64,000 bases of DNA from an uncultured Gammaproteobacteria bacterium (GCA_913058345.1 CAJXQR010000002.1:186001-250000); one strand, 5' to 3'. Positions 8,058 to 17,046 are shown, counted from the first letter of the stretch. Notes: generated by a model from the sequence alone, not told the origin. Numbers and translations are program-made.

Positions 8058-9551
8058 TCAAGAACGCGGTTTAAACGACACCCATACACCTAACACGCAA
8101 AGTATTGTGATTGCTAGAGTCGTGCTAATCAACAGGATATCTCGCAGCGTTTTACTGAGAGGGTCAAAAAAGTGCCACTTGTGTAAATAGCTAAATGACC
8201 AGCCCTCCAGTTTGCTCGAAAAACTGCTGCGATTCGCCAGTGCCCCAGTCGCCGTTTCAACAAAAACTGTGCGCTGTGCTATATCTCCTGTCCCATCGTC
8301 ACCCACATGCACGGCATGTACCGGCATACGCTTATTGATGAAGCCGTAGTCGCTGCTAAAACGGGTGACTTTTTCTACCGGGCTATCAAGCGGCTCGCCC
8401 TCTGCCAAACCCTCATAATGTGCAGCAAGATTCAGTGCATGTTGACGCTCACAACTGGCACAGAGCTGCGAAGTCTGGGCATCAATATAAATAAGACGAC
8501 CGCCTTGTTGCATTGGTTTATTGGGATGATGCTCTGCCACCGCCGATTTCTGTGTCTTTTCTGCCAGCTTCGGCGCCGCAAGCGCCAAGCGTAAATAAGG
8601 TAGGCCACCAACCTCAACCAAACTACCCCGATGGAAATAAGCGCTACCGCCCTTTTGTGCCACGTCTGACCAGTTCAGCGTCAGGCTCTGCGCATTAAAT
8701 AATGTCCGTGGAGCGGATAATTCAGGCTGCGCAACGATTGGTTTATTGAGCAGGTGGTAAAGACCAGAAAAGCAGAAGGTCAACATGAACACCCCAAAAC
8801 CAATGCCCAGGCGACGGTGCCATACGCTGCTGGAACGCTTTACGCGAAGTTCTTTATCACTATTTTTTGATCGCCCCCGCCAGACAATCCATAAACCCAC
8901 AAAACTTAAGCCCATACCCGCTAACAGCATGACACTCATGGCGGTGGTTCTCACCCAGGGATTTTCAATAAAGACCCAGGAATGCAGTTGGCGGAATACC
9001 CAGCCCACAAAAGCCTTGCGGTCGTCAATTAAGGTTGCCAGCCGCCCGGTGCTGACCTCCACATAGGCGCGCATATTATCGGGCCGCTCAAAACTCACTT
9101 TATAAACCGGCAAAAAGCGATTGATATAAAGGTATTCTTCATCGAAAGCCGTCACTCGCTCAACGGAAACCACTTTATGCGTTTCATCGCCCAAGTAATA
9201 TCTGGCCAACTGCTGCGCGTAAGTCTTGTCATTGAGTGCGACTCGCTGGCCGCTGCGAGCATTAATGTAGGTCGTGCTATCACCGTGCTCAACACGATAA
9301 AAACTGCCGTCCTCAATATTGAGTAATTGCGCTTGCTCAAATTCAGTAATGCCGTTGGCCAACAACGCTGCCGACAATGGTGCTAGCTCTGCAATATCTG
9401 CAGCAGACACCGGTGGAACCATAGCCACCGGCCGAGGGTTAATGCGCGACATAATGGGGTGGCTCAAGCCGCTCAACGCCCAGGCGATAATGGCGACAAA
9501 CACCACCAATCCCATGCGCCGGTGCCAGCGGTATAAAGTTGTGTGAGCCAT
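8058..9551 (-). CDS. PepSY-domain inner-membrane protein (iron/siderophore-uptake associated)
   Basis: A 497-residue protein starting MAHTTLYRWHRRMGLVV, with about four membrane helices and two PepSY-type periplasmic regions. Helix pairs with conserved His residues (LYRWHRRMGL, FRQLHSWVFIENPW, VWHRRLGIGFGVF, YLHKWHFFDPLSK) are typical of PepSY-associated TM proteins. Relatives often act as ferric-siderophore or metal reductases beside TonB receptors. It lies 109 bp downstream of the receptor gene in the same direction. I chose the ATG at 9551, which has GAGAA upstream and leaves the typical family N-terminus; a longer frame opens at 9638 but lacks a good site. The middle carries a CASC motif and several His residues, possibly a metal site. 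Confidence 0.8.
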   Translation of the reverse strand: MAHTTLYRWHRRMGLVVFVAIIAWALSGLSHPIMSRINPRPVAMVPPVSAADIAELAPLSAALLANGITEFEQAQLLNIEDGSFYRVEHGDSTTYINARSGQRVALNDKTYAQQLARYYLGDETHKVVSVERVTAFDEEYLYINRFLPVYKVSFERPDNMRAYVEVSTGRLATLIDDRKAFVGWVFRQLHSWVFIENPWVRTTAMSVMLLAGMGLSFVGLWIVWRGRSKNSDKELRVKRSSSVWHRRLGIGFGVFMLTFCFSGLYHLLNKPIVAQPELSAPRTLFNAQSLTLNWSDVAQKGGSAYFHRGSLVEVGGLPYLRLALAAPKLAEKTQKSAVAEHHPNKPMQQGGRLIYIDAQTSQLCASCERQHALNLAAHYEGLAEGEPLDSPVEKVTRFSSDYGFINKRMPVHAVHVGDDGTGDIAQRTVFVETATGALANRSSFSSKLEGWSFSYLHKWHFFDPLSKTLRDILLISTTLAITILCVLGVWVSFKPRS

Positions 9552-9660
9552 AGTGTTTCTCAATGTGAGGCTAATAATGTGTGGCTGATAATGCGTGCTT
9601 CGAAAAGTGACCTTGTTCGCGCTACAGCCCACCAACATTCAGTGGGCTGGCTGTTAAGGC

Positions 9661-11904
9661 TTAAAAAGTATATTTGGCGCCCACAAAAGCCTGGCGCGGC
9701 CTACCCGGGGTATAGGTTGGCCCCCATTTACCCGTGCTTTCGGCATAGAGTTCATCACTTAGATTCAGGACGCGCAGTGAGACCTCGAGCTTAGGACTCA
9801 ACACATAATTGGCTCTCAGATTAAGCAGGTCGTGGCCATCATAAATATCTCGGTCGGTGGAATTCCCATCATCTGAATTGCTTTCATCGATCCAGTGCTC
9901 CCCCTGATGTATCCACTCCAGCTCAAAGCGCCCGCCATTTAGCCACGATGGGCCATAGCGTAAACGCACATTGGCAAAGCTTTCCGGTGCATTGGGCATA
10001 TCATTGTCCGAATAATCACCACTGAGATCTTTCCAATCTTTATATTTATGTTCAGACTGGGTGTAGGCAATATAAAGATCAATTGTTTCACTCAGCATAA
10101 AGTCGAGACCTAGTTCTATGCCGTAATGCTCGGTCTCGCCAGCATTGGTATTGCGGCGCACACCCGTCGCACCGTCGAGTACACTGAGAATATCGTCCTC
10201 TTTGAGCATGTAATAAATACTACTATCGAAAGCGATGCGATCAGTCAAATTGCCACGCAGACCAATATCAAAGCTGTCAACTTTTACCGGATCAAGGTCG
10301 GTGGAATCAGCCGTACTACCCGAGCGAAAGAGCTGCCCACTGGAGGGCACACGAAAGGCATGTCGATAGGAGGCATAGCCATTGATGTCGTCACTGAACT
10401 GATAGGTAAAACCCAGCTTAGGACTGAGATGATTAAACTCGACTGACTGGTCTTCGGGGCGCAGGTGTAACGGATCAACCACCGCACTGCCCATATTGTC
10501 CTGATAATCATAGCGGGAGTAGTCATAACGCAAGCCGGCATTTAAACGTAGGGCCGAGGTCAGCTGGTTTTCGTAATGCACGAAAGGCGAGAGAGACAAG
10601 ACATCGACATCGTAGTCGTAAAGTAAGCCCGCTGGCGTATACGCCATCCAGTAGTCACCCGAGTCCGTATCCGTGCGCTCAATATACGTTTGTTTTTGAT
10701 AACCTTCGCTGTAATCAACATCGAGTCCGGTCACCACAAAGCTACCATCGTCCAAACGGTAGTCCCATTTTAGCAGTGCACCAATGGAGTCGTGCCCACT
10801 TTCATTAATATGGGCGTCCTGGGAGTCAAGAGACGAAGGGCAACTGGGGCACCATGATGGAGGAGGACTTACCCGCCCGGTATTCAGCGTCCAGGTAGCC
10901 ACATAATCCAGATCGTTACTGCGTAAAAAAGGCGTAATGCTTAAGGTACTGTTCGCAAAATCCCGCTCAAAGGCGGATGAGATACGGAAGGTCCGCACAT
11001 CTCTGTAGCCAACTAAATTGCCAAATTGCTCGGGAGCTTGTTTATAGTCCTCGTAACTCAAGCCGCTACCACCCGATTCAAAATCAAGAATGGTGCCGGT
11101 AAACACCGTGTTAACGCGCCAGTTATCGCCAATATTGGTATTCCACGAACCCGTAAAAGAACTACGTTCACTAGAGGTTTGTTCACGCCAGCCATCGTTG
11201 TCAACGATGGCGAGGCTACCCGTAAAGCCATGATTAGCAGTAAGTTTTGCACCCTTCAGTTGCACCCGTTGATAACCGTCTTCCCCCCCTTCCACATTAA
11301 GACTCAACTGGTCCTCTTTGGGAGGGCGACCACTGAGTGTGTTCACCACGGCACCAATCGCGTCACTACCATACAGCGCAGAACCGGGGCCTTTAATAAT
11401 TTCAACGCCGCTAGCGCCGCTCAGATTCACTTCATACAATGCGTTATGATTAAAAAAACCCGCGGCCCGCGTGGGCACACCGTTTTCAAGGTACAAATAC
11501 ACCGGGCTGGTCGACATCGGTTGACGAATAGCCGCCATGACTCCCGAGCCACTGGAACCCAGTTGTACGATGTTGACACCGGGAATACGGTTCATCAGCT
11601 CGGCGGCGTGGGTAGGATTTACGGCCTCAATGTCAGCGTCAGAGATAACGCCAATACTCGCCGCCGTATCGGCCAGGGTGTTGGCGCTACCGCTAGCAGT
11701 AACGACAATTGTTTCTAGGATAGGAGCAGTACCATCTGACACATCAACAAGCGCTTGAGCTGACACACCTGGCGACAATGAAGCGCTCAGCACAAGGGCC
11801 GCCAGCGGTGAAATGGCAATATTGTTTCCACACGCCCAACTCAGCTTTTTCCCTGCTCCACCGAGATTTTTTCCCGCTCCACCGAGTTTTTTTATTGTCG
11901 CCAC
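9661..11904 (-). CDS. TonB-dependent outer-membrane receptor
   Basis: A 747-residue receptor. The Ton box ETIVVTA follows a long signal peptide (about 50 residues). The plug domain (about 70–180) includes ELMNRIPGVNIVQL and VEIIKGPGSALYGSDAIGAV. A 22-strand barrel ends with the outer-membrane aromatic C-terminus (AFVGAKYTF). The start is GTG at 11904, preceded by TTGAGGGATATTC, a good site. The signal-peptide head contains a perfect 7-residue tandem repeat (LGGAGKN/LGGAGKK) encoded by a 21-bp DNA repeat. The PepSY gene follows, so iron–siderophore uptake is the best guess; the ligand is not identifiable. I see no Fur-box-like palindrome upstream. Confidence 0.9.
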   Translation of the reverse strand: MATIKKLGGAGKNLGGAGKKLSWACGNNIAISPLAALVLSASLSPGVSAQALVDVSDGTAPILETIVVTASGSANTLADTAASIGVISDADIEAVNPTHAAELMNRIPGVNIVQLGSSGSGVMAAIRQPMSTSPVYLYLENGVPTRAAGFFNHNALYEVNLSGASGVEIIKGPGSALYGSDAIGAVVNTLSGRPPKEDQLSLNVEGGEDGYQRVQLKGAKLTANHGFTGSLAIVDNDGWREQTSSERSSFTGSWNTNIGDNWRVNTVFTGTILDFESGGSGLSYEDYKQAPEQFGNLVGYRDVRTFRISSAFERDFANSTLSITPFLRSNDLDYVATWTLNTGRVSPPPSWCPSCPSSLDSQDAHINESGHDSIGALLKWDYRLDDGSFVVTGLDVDYSEGYQKQTYIERTDTDSGDYWMAYTPAGLLYDYDVDVLSLSPFVHYENQLTSALRLNAGLRYDYSRYDYQDNMGSAVVDPLHLRPEDQSVEFNHLSPKLGFTYQFSDDINGYASYRHAFRVPSSGQLFRSGSTADSTDLDPVKVDSFDIGLRGNLTDRIAFDSSIYYMLKEDDILSVLDGATGVRRNTNAGETEHYGIELGLDFMLSETIDLYIAYTQSEHKYKDWKDLSGDYSDNDMPNAPESFANVRLRYGPSWLNGGRFELEWIHQGEHWIDESNSDDGNSTDRDIYDGHDLLNLRANYVLSPKLEVSLRVLNLSDELYAESTGKWGPTYTPGRPRQAFVGAKYTF
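11846..11887 (-). repeat. 21-bp tandem repeat inside the receptor signal peptide
   Basis: Two 21-bp copies (11846–11866 and 11867–11887), nearly identical around GCTCCACCGAG, encode LGGAGKN and LGGAGKK in the positively charged head of the receptor's signal peptide. A change of copy number would stay in frame and alter only the length of the basic n-region. Confidence 0.8.
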
Positions 11905-12215
11905 AAAGAATATCCCTCAATTTTTTTCAGGCGGCAATTCTAGATGCCAGAACGGCTCATGTTCTGCGACGTATTGTCGCACTTGGCTGTGGTTTATTGT
12001 CGCAGCGGTGTAGCAGTTAAAATGTAAGTACGTCCAGCTTCCTTGTGTTGCCCTTTCATCCAGCGCGAGGTTCGAACAAGAGCGAGGTAAGATCTACTCA
12101 CGACATACAACTCCCCGCCACATCTACACTCACACACTCTATGGATTGACCCCCCCACAACTAAAGCCTTACTATCCGGCTCGATATTTCACTCTATGAA
12201 CCCGGACTTATTACT
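11905..12215. other. Divergent promoter region between the TonB receptor and the OYE gene
   Basis: This 311-bp stretch holds the divergent control region of the leftward receptor and the rightward oxidoreductase. It contains a palindrome at 11965–11981 with an adjacent repeated half-site. I see no gene, Fur box or cobalamin-riboswitch signature. Confidence 0.5.
11965..12004. promoter_or_regulatory. Candidate operator: TGCGAC-N5-GTCGCA palindrome plus repeated half-site
   Basis: TGCGAC at 11965–11970 and GTCGCA at 11976–11981 form a perfect 6+6 inverted repeat with a 5-bp spacer. The right half with its flank, TATTGTCGCA, recurs at 11995–12004, 23 bp downstream. The site lies 61–100 bp upstream of the receptor's GTG start, a position suitable for a repressor or activator. 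The 7-mer TGTCGCA is frequent enough by chance in 64 kb that isolated copies elsewhere carry little weight; the palindrome plus phased half-site is the actual signal. Confidence 0.35.
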
Positions 12216-13328
12216 ATGCAGTCTTTATTCGAGCCTTTAACCTTTCTACACGGTCCCGCGATTAAAAACCGTTTTGCACTGGCACCGCTAACCAACTTGC
12301 AAAGTCATGTCGATGGCACCCTGTCTGATGATGAATACAAGTGGCTAACCATGCGCGCCGAGGGTGGTTTTAGCATCACCATGACCTGTGCCGCTCATGT
12401 GCAGGCTATTGGCCAGGGCTTTCCCGGACAGCTGGGTATTTTTTCAGACGACCACCTCGAAGGACTGACACGCTTAGCTGCCGGCATTAACAAGAACGAC
12501 AGTCTATCGGTAGTGCAGCTGCACCATGCGGGCCACCGTTCACCGCAAGAGTTGATTGGTACTCAACCTGTTGCCCCCTCTGATGACGAAGAGTCTGGTG
12601 CTCGGGCCTTGTCAACGGCAGAAGTCGAGCAACTGATTGAAGATTTTATTGCAGGTGCCGAGCGTGCCGAGAAAGCAGGCTTTGATGGCGTCGAGATTCA
12701 CGGGGCCCACGGCTATATCCTTTGCCAATTTCTCAGTAGCGACACCAATCGTCGCGATGACCAGTACGGAGGCTCGTTGGAAAATCGCGCACGCCCCCTG
12801 CTCAATGTTATTGCAGGTATTCGCCAGCGCTGCAGGAAAGACTTTAGTATCGGAGTGCGCTTAACGCCTGAACGTTTCGGTATCAAGCTCGGTGAATCCA
12901 TTGACGTCGCTCAACGCCTGTTTGACGAAGCGCAAATTGATTATCTGGATATGTCTTTATGGGATGTGTTTAAAGAGCCCACAGAAGAGGCCTATAAGGG
13001 CAAAGCGCTGATAGAGCACTTCGCAGCCCTCAAACGTGGTGATGTCCGTCTCGGTGTCGCCGGTAAAATCCGTACCCCCGAGGACGCCAAGCGCTGCATG
13101 AATAGTGGCGTTGATTTTGTCCTGCTGGGCCGAGCGGCGATTGTGCACCACGACTTCCCCAATCAAACCGCGAAAGATAGTCATTTCACACCGGTGGCAA
13201 ATCCGGTTTCAGTCGAACACTTGCGCACAGAAGGACTCAGTGACACCTTTATCGAATATATGTCTAGCTGGAAGGGTTTTGTCGCTGAAACAGAGGGGGT
13301 TATAACACCTGAGATGATACTCAGTTAA
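12216..13328 (+). CDS. NADH:flavin oxidoreductase, Old Yellow Enzyme family
   Basis: A 370-residue FMN-dependent TIM-barrel protein. The N-terminus LFEPLTFLHGPAIKNRFALA is the usual OYE opening. The catalytic/substrate motif HGAHGYILCQFLS is followed by TNRRDDQYGGSLENR, and the FMN phosphate-binding GVAGKIRTPEDA and FVLLGRAAIVHHDFP complete the barrel. Members reduce activated C=C bonds such as alpha,beta-unsaturated carbonyls, or nitro groups, with NAD(P)H. It is a single gene, divergent from the TonB receptor and followed by a strong stem-loop. The physiological substrate is unknown. Confidence 0.9.
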   Translation: MQSLFEPLTFLHGPAIKNRFALAPLTNLQSHVDGTLSDDEYKWLTMRAEGGFSITMTCAAHVQAIGQGFPGQLGIFSDDHLEGLTRLAAGINKNDSLSVVQLHHAGHRSPQELIGTQPVAPSDDEESGARALSTAEVEQLIEDFIAGAERAEKAGFDGVEIHGAHGYILCQFLSSDTNRRDDQYGGSLENRARPLLNVIAGIRQRCRKDFSIGVRLTPERFGIKLGESIDVAQRLFDEAQIDYLDMSLWDVFKEPTEEAYKGKALIEHFAALKRGDVRLGVAGKIRTPEDAKRCMNSGVDFVLLGRAAIVHHDFPNQTAKDSHFTPVANPVSVEHLRTEGLSDTFIEYMSSWKGFVAETEGVITPEMILS

Positions 13329-13337
13329 GCGAAGTGA

Positions 13338-13362
13338 TGACACCCACCATGAGGGTGGGTGT
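13338..13362 (+). terminator. Stem-loop downstream of the OYE gene
   Basis: GACACCCACC and GGTGGGTGTC form a perfect 10-bp stem around a 5-nt loop, 9 bp after the OYE stop codon. There is no clear U-tract on either strand, so it may be a weak or Rho-assisted terminator or an mRNA-stabilising hairpin. Confidence 0.55.
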
Positions 13363-13466
13363 CAATAGATCCCACATTGCTAAGCAAGCTCTGAACAAGA
13401 AACCAAAATTAAAGAACAATAATAAACGTTAATAATTGTGTTATTACTAATCATTAACGGGCTTTA

Positions 13467-13892
13467 TTACAGCTTTGGCTCGGGGAGTCGCCAGATATAG
13501 GCCGAAACACCCAGGCCGATGCAAAGCAGTAGTACGCTAACTTGCCACAGGGGAACGATGAAGGCAGAAACACTCATCGTTAACCACATCACTGACAAGG
13601 TATAATACTTAGCCTTTCTGGGAATACCCTGGCCATCGAGATACGCAAGAATGTACTTACTCAACACGGGGTGAGACACCAACCAAGTATAAAACTTATT
13701 GGAGCTACGCACATAACAAGCAGCAGCTAAGAGCAGAAAGGGGGTCGTCGGCAATATCGGCAAAAAGATCCCCACGACCCCCAGCACCACAGAAACACTA
13801 CCTGCACTTAACAGCAGCACACGGACAAGACTCTGTGCAAATGTTTGCCGTTTATGCATTGCTTCCCTGAGACTCGCTATCGCTGATGTCAT
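13467..13892 (-). CDS. DUF454 (YbaN-like) inner-membrane protein
   Basis: A 141-residue protein with three or four hydrophobic segments. It carries the DUF454 pattern: GIFLPILPTTPFLLLAAACY followed by RSSNKFYTWLVSHPVLSKYI. These small inner-membrane proteins (E. coli YbaN) have no settled function, though relatives are sometimes found near iron/heme and respiratory genes. It faces the OYE gene across a 138-bp gap that contains a stem-loop. The first 15 residues are polar and not typical of a signal peptide. Confidence 0.85.
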   Translation of the reverse strand: MTSAIASLREAMHKRQTFAQSLVRVLLLSAGSVSVVLGVVGIFLPILPTTPFLLLAAACYVRSSNKFYTWLVSHPVLSKYILAYLDGQGIPRKAKYYTLSVMWLTMSVSAFIVPLWQVSVLLLCIGLGVSAYIWRLPEPKL

Positions 13893-14095
13893 AATTATGT
13901 TTACCTATTTGTCGCATACTCCACTGTATTCTGCCACCGTTATTTTATGTACGTTGCAACGGAATACCTTTATTTATAGATCGTTAAGCCTTTCACTTAC
14001 TGGGTATACCTCCCTGTATTTCACCCAGTACTTTTTCATTAAAAGTCCGCACTCTGCCGTAAAGAACCACAGCTGAGTGATTAAATTGCTGAGTA

Positions 14096-14416
14096 TTAAT
14101 GCTGCCCTTCTGGTGTGTAGACAATAAGACCATCCAGTTCCGGAGTCGCTATTATCTGACAACCAAGACGCGAGCTTTCGTTACGATCATCCGTTAGCTC
14201 AAGCATGGCATCTTCGGTTTCATCCATTGGCTTTAGTTTGTCAATCCATGAGGCCTCGACATGGACATGACAAGTTGCACAAGCACAAACACCACCGCAA
14301 TCACCGTCGATACCCGGTACCATGTTATCAAGGGCTGCATCCATCAAGTTAACACCCTCTTCTACGTTGACGTCTCTGCTGGTACCGTCGCTTTCAATAT
14401 AAGTCACTTTAATCAT
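14096..14416 (-). CDS. [2Fe-2S] ferredoxin of the CYP153 system
   Basis: A 106-residue adrenodoxin/putidaredoxin-type ferredoxin. Cluster ligands are visible in DCGGVCACATCHVHV and in the later LGCQI. It carries electrons one at a time from the flavoprotein reductase (14473–15756) to the P450 (15766–17046), both immediately upstream on the same strand; the gap to the reductase is 56 bp. AGGAATTAAAA precedes the ATG. The surface acidic stretch DETEDAMLELTDDR is typical of the partner-binding helix in this type. Confidence 0.9.
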   Translation of the reverse strand: MIKVTYIESDGTSRDVNVEEGVNLMDAALDNMVPGIDGDCGGVCACATCHVHVEASWIDKLKPMDETEDAMLELTDDRNESSRLGCQIIATPELDGLIVYTPEGQH

Positions 14417-14472
14417 TTTTAATTCCTATGCTTTCATTTCTCAACAATAAATACTGCAATGCAGCGATAAAT

Positions 14473-15756
14473 TCACGCCACTTGTTGCTGTGACAGCCCT
14501 TCTTTTTTAACAGGCTCCTCAGTGTGTTCATCGGGCAGGGCCTTTGCCGGAATACTCTCATCCTGCAGACGTTCAGCACTGACTGAGAGTCCTTTACTGA
14601 GAATATTGCGCGCCACTACAAATTCAGCCGGACGGTTAATGGCGTCGACCGCCAGCAAGCGGCCCTTGCGTAAATAAAACACTGCAAAGGAACGACTGGC
14701 AATGTCACCACGCACAACTGCCTGATCATAACCACTATTGATACCGGCTGTTTGCAGTTTTAAATCGTATTGATCAGACCAGAACCACGGCACCTGAGCA
14801 TAGGGCTTGTCCTTACCACAAATTGTCGCGGCAACGGCTTTACTCTGGTCAACCGCATTTTGCACAGACTCAAGACGCATGCGCCGCTGATAAATAGGGT
14901 TGGGATGATTGGCGCAATCACCAGCAGCATAAATATTGTCAATTGATGTGCGCCCGTACTCATCAACTACAATGCCATCATCACAGGCTATCCCGGCGGC
15001 AGCCGCCAATTCAACGTTGGGCAATAAGCCGATGCCAACCACCACCATATCGGCCAACACTCGATAACCACTGTCTGTGACTACGGCTAGAGCCCGGCCA
15101 TTATCGACATCGTCTTCAATAGCCTTTACCTCAGTATTGCAGCACAGAGTAACACCTGCTTCACGGTGTACGTCTTCAAAAAACTTACCGACCTCTGGGC
15201 TTGTCACTCTACCCAGCGGTGTCGGTCTTGCCACCAGCAAAGTCACCTTTAAACCGTGTTTCACAGCTACTGCTGCCGTTTCAAGACCGACATAGCCACC
15301 GCCAATCACCACCAGGCGTGCCCCCGCTGTGAATTTACCCTGCATAGCCTCGACATCAGCGAGGGTGCGCAAATAATGCACCCCTGAATGGCTGGCGCCA
15401 GGACAACTCAGAGGTCGTACTCGCCCTCCGGTGGCGAGAATCAAGTGGTCGTAAGACAGGTTCTGCCCACCCTTGAGAGAAATTTGCTGTCGACTTGAAT
15501 CAATCGCGTTCACAGCCTGCCCAAGCATGTGCTCAATATTCACCTTGTCGTAAAAAGCCGCCGGTTTAATGAACAAGCGTTCTTTCGCCAATTCTCCCGC
15601 CAAATAGGTTTTAGACAGAGGTGGGCGCTGGTAAGGCAACACGGGTTCATCGCCAATCAGCACTATTCGCCCGGTAAAACCCTCCTGGCGCAGGCTAACT
15701 GCAGACTGCGCACCCGCCTGTCCTCCGCCAACAATAACTACTGTTTCAGTCGTCAT
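14473..15756 (-). CDS. FAD-dependent ferredoxin reductase of the CYP153 system
   Basis: A 427-residue putidaredoxin-reductase-type flavoprotein. Motifs run in order: GGGQAGAQSAVSLR (first Rossmann fold, FAD), VLPYQRPPLSKTYL (a family hallmark), VVIGGGYVGLETAAVAVK (second Rossmann fold, NADH), and IDNIYAAGDCANHPN (FAD ribityl contact). It moves electrons from NAD(P)H to the adjacent [2Fe-2S] ferredoxin. It lies between the P450 (9 bp away) and ferredoxin genes, which gives the class I three-component layout P450–reductase–ferredoxin. The C-terminus has a charged extension rich in E and K beyond the usual domain. Confidence 0.92.
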   Translation of the reverse strand: MTTETVVIVGGGQAGAQSAVSLRQEGFTGRIVLIGDEPVLPYQRPPLSKTYLAGELAKERLFIKPAAFYDKVNIEHMLGQAVNAIDSSRQQISLKGGQNLSYDHLILATGGRVRPLSCPGASHSGVHYLRTLADVEAMQGKFTAGARLVVIGGGYVGLETAAVAVKHGLKVTLLVARPTPLGRVTSPEVGKFFEDVHREAGVTLCCNTEVKAIEDDVDNGRALAVVTDSGYRVLADMVVVGIGLLPNVELAAAAGIACDDGIVVDEYGRTSIDNIYAAGDCANHPNPIYQRRMRLESVQNAVDQSKAVAATICGKDKPYAQVPWFWSDQYDLKLQTAGINSGYDQAVVRGDIASRSFAVFYLRKGRLLAVDAINRPAEFVVARNILSKGLSVSAERLQDESIPAKALPDEHTEEPVKKEGLSQQQVA

Positions 15757-15765
15757 CGAAGGCTC

Positions 15766-17046
15766 CTATTTGGGGTTAATTTGCACAGGTAATGCTTCAT
15801 AGCCACGCAAAATACAGGAGTAAACACGTCTAGGCTCACCGACCACTTCAATACTAGGCTCGGGCCAGCGTTTGAGAATCTCTTCCCAGAGGACGCGAAT
15901 TTGCATTTCCGCCAGACGATTACCGAGACAGCGATGTATGCCAAAACCAAAGGCCAGATGTTGACGAGGTCGTCGACGGTCGATGATAAATTCCTCTGGT
16001 GATTCAATAGCTTCCTCATCTCTATTGGCCGAGGCATACCACATCATCACTTTGTCACCTTTTTTAATGTGTTTGCCGCCCAACTCATAATCGGCAACAG
16101 CCGTGCGGCGCATAGAGGCCAGCGGGGTTTGCCAGCGAATCACTTCTGGCACCATCGATTCAACCAGTTCAGGGTTTGCGCAGAGCTTTTTGTACTGGTC
16201 GGGATTTTGACTCATGGCAAGAACACTGCCGGTCATGCTATTACGCGTAGTGTCATTTCCACCGACAATTAATAGTATGAGGTTGCCGAGGAACTGATTC
16301 GGCGTCATTTTATTGGTCGCTTCAGAATGCGCCATCATAGAAATAAAATCGGGAGCCGGTGGCAACTTGGCGCGCTCATTCCACAGGCGGGTAAAGTATT
16401 CGAGGCACTTACCAAGCTCCTGCTCTTTATATTCATCAGACACAAAATTGGCCGCACCCGGCATTGCCGTGGACACTTCTGACCAATGGGTAAGCATCTT
16501 TCGATCTTCCAGAGGGAAATCGAACAAGGTAGCCAGCATTAAGGTAGTGAGCTCAATGGAGACTCGGTCAACCCAGTTAAAGGTTTCACCAATGGGTAGC
16601 TCACTCAGCACTTTGCGGGTGCGCTCACGAATGGTATCTTCAAGACGTGCGAGGGTTGCCGCTGAAAGCATGGGGTTTACGGCTTTTCTGTGGGCCTCAT
16701 GCTTGGGGTTATCCATGCCAATAAACATTTCAACACCAAGTCCCAGATTACCATCGAGAATGGTGATGCCACCATTTTCCGTAGCCGATGAAAACACTTC
16801 GGGCTTGGTCTCCACTTCCATGATGTCTTTATATTTTGTAATCGACCAAAAGGGTCCAAATTCACTTTTTTTGCAGTAGTGCACTGGGTCTTCGTTGCGT
16901 AACCGCTCGAAGTAGGCCCAGATACTATTGGTCTGAAACAGACTTGGGTCAGACACATTAATTTCGTCAAGCGGTACGGCATCGACGGCTTGCTGTACGG
17001 AAGCACTGACGGCGGTTTCAATTACTTTATTTTGATGACTATTCAT
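15766..17046 (-). CDS. Cytochrome P450, CYP153-type alkane/fatty acid terminal hydroxylase
   Basis: A 426-residue soluble class I P450. The heme-thiolate loop is FGFGIHRCLGNR with Cys373; the I-helix oxygen-activation motif is GGNDTTR near 262–268; the K-helix reads EVIRW. Segments such as LLIVGGNDTTRNSMTG, DPVHYCKKSEFGPFWS and ATLFDFPLED closely match my memory of CYP153A alkane omega-hydroxylases, including Mycobacterium CYP153A6. It therefore probably makes primary alcohols from medium-chain alkanes or cycloalkanes, with electrons from the two following genes. I place the start at the ATG at 17046 with AGGGGA upstream; an upstream in-frame start at 17091 looks less likely. Confidence 0.9.
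   Translation of the reverse strand: MNSHQNKVIETAVSASVQQAVDAVPLDEINVSDPSLFQTNSIWAYFERLRNEDPVHYCKKSEFGPFWSITKYKDIMEVETKPEVFSSATENGGITILDGNLGLGVEMFIGMDNPKHEAHRKAVNPMLSAATLARLEDTIRERTRKVLSELPIGETFNWVDRVSIELTTLMLATLFDFPLEDRKMLTHWSEVSTAMPGAANFVSDEYKEQELGKCLEYFTRLWNERAKLPPAPDFISMMAHSEATNKMTPNQFLGNLILLIVGGNDTTRNSMTGSVLAMSQNPDQYKKLCANPELVESMVPEVIRWQTPLASMRRTAVADYELGGKHIKKGDKVMMWYASANRDEEAIESPEEFIIDRRRPRQHLAFGFGIHRCLGNRLAEMQIRVLWEEILKRWPEPSIEVVGEPRRVYSCILRGYEALPVQINPK

Noticed and set aside
11026-11718. 230-codon frame antisense to the TonB receptor gene
   Set aside because: It lies wholly inside a strong receptor gene on the other strand, and its translated sequence has no family pattern; a shadow frame.
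11905-12215. Fur box or cobalamin riboswitch at the receptor promoter
   Set aside because: No 19-bp Fur-type palindrome or B12-box-like segment is visible; only the TGCGAC/GTCGCA palindrome was found.
16313-16879. 188-codon frame antisense to the P450 gene
   Set aside because: It lies inside the P450 gene and has no domain resemblance; a codon-bias shadow.
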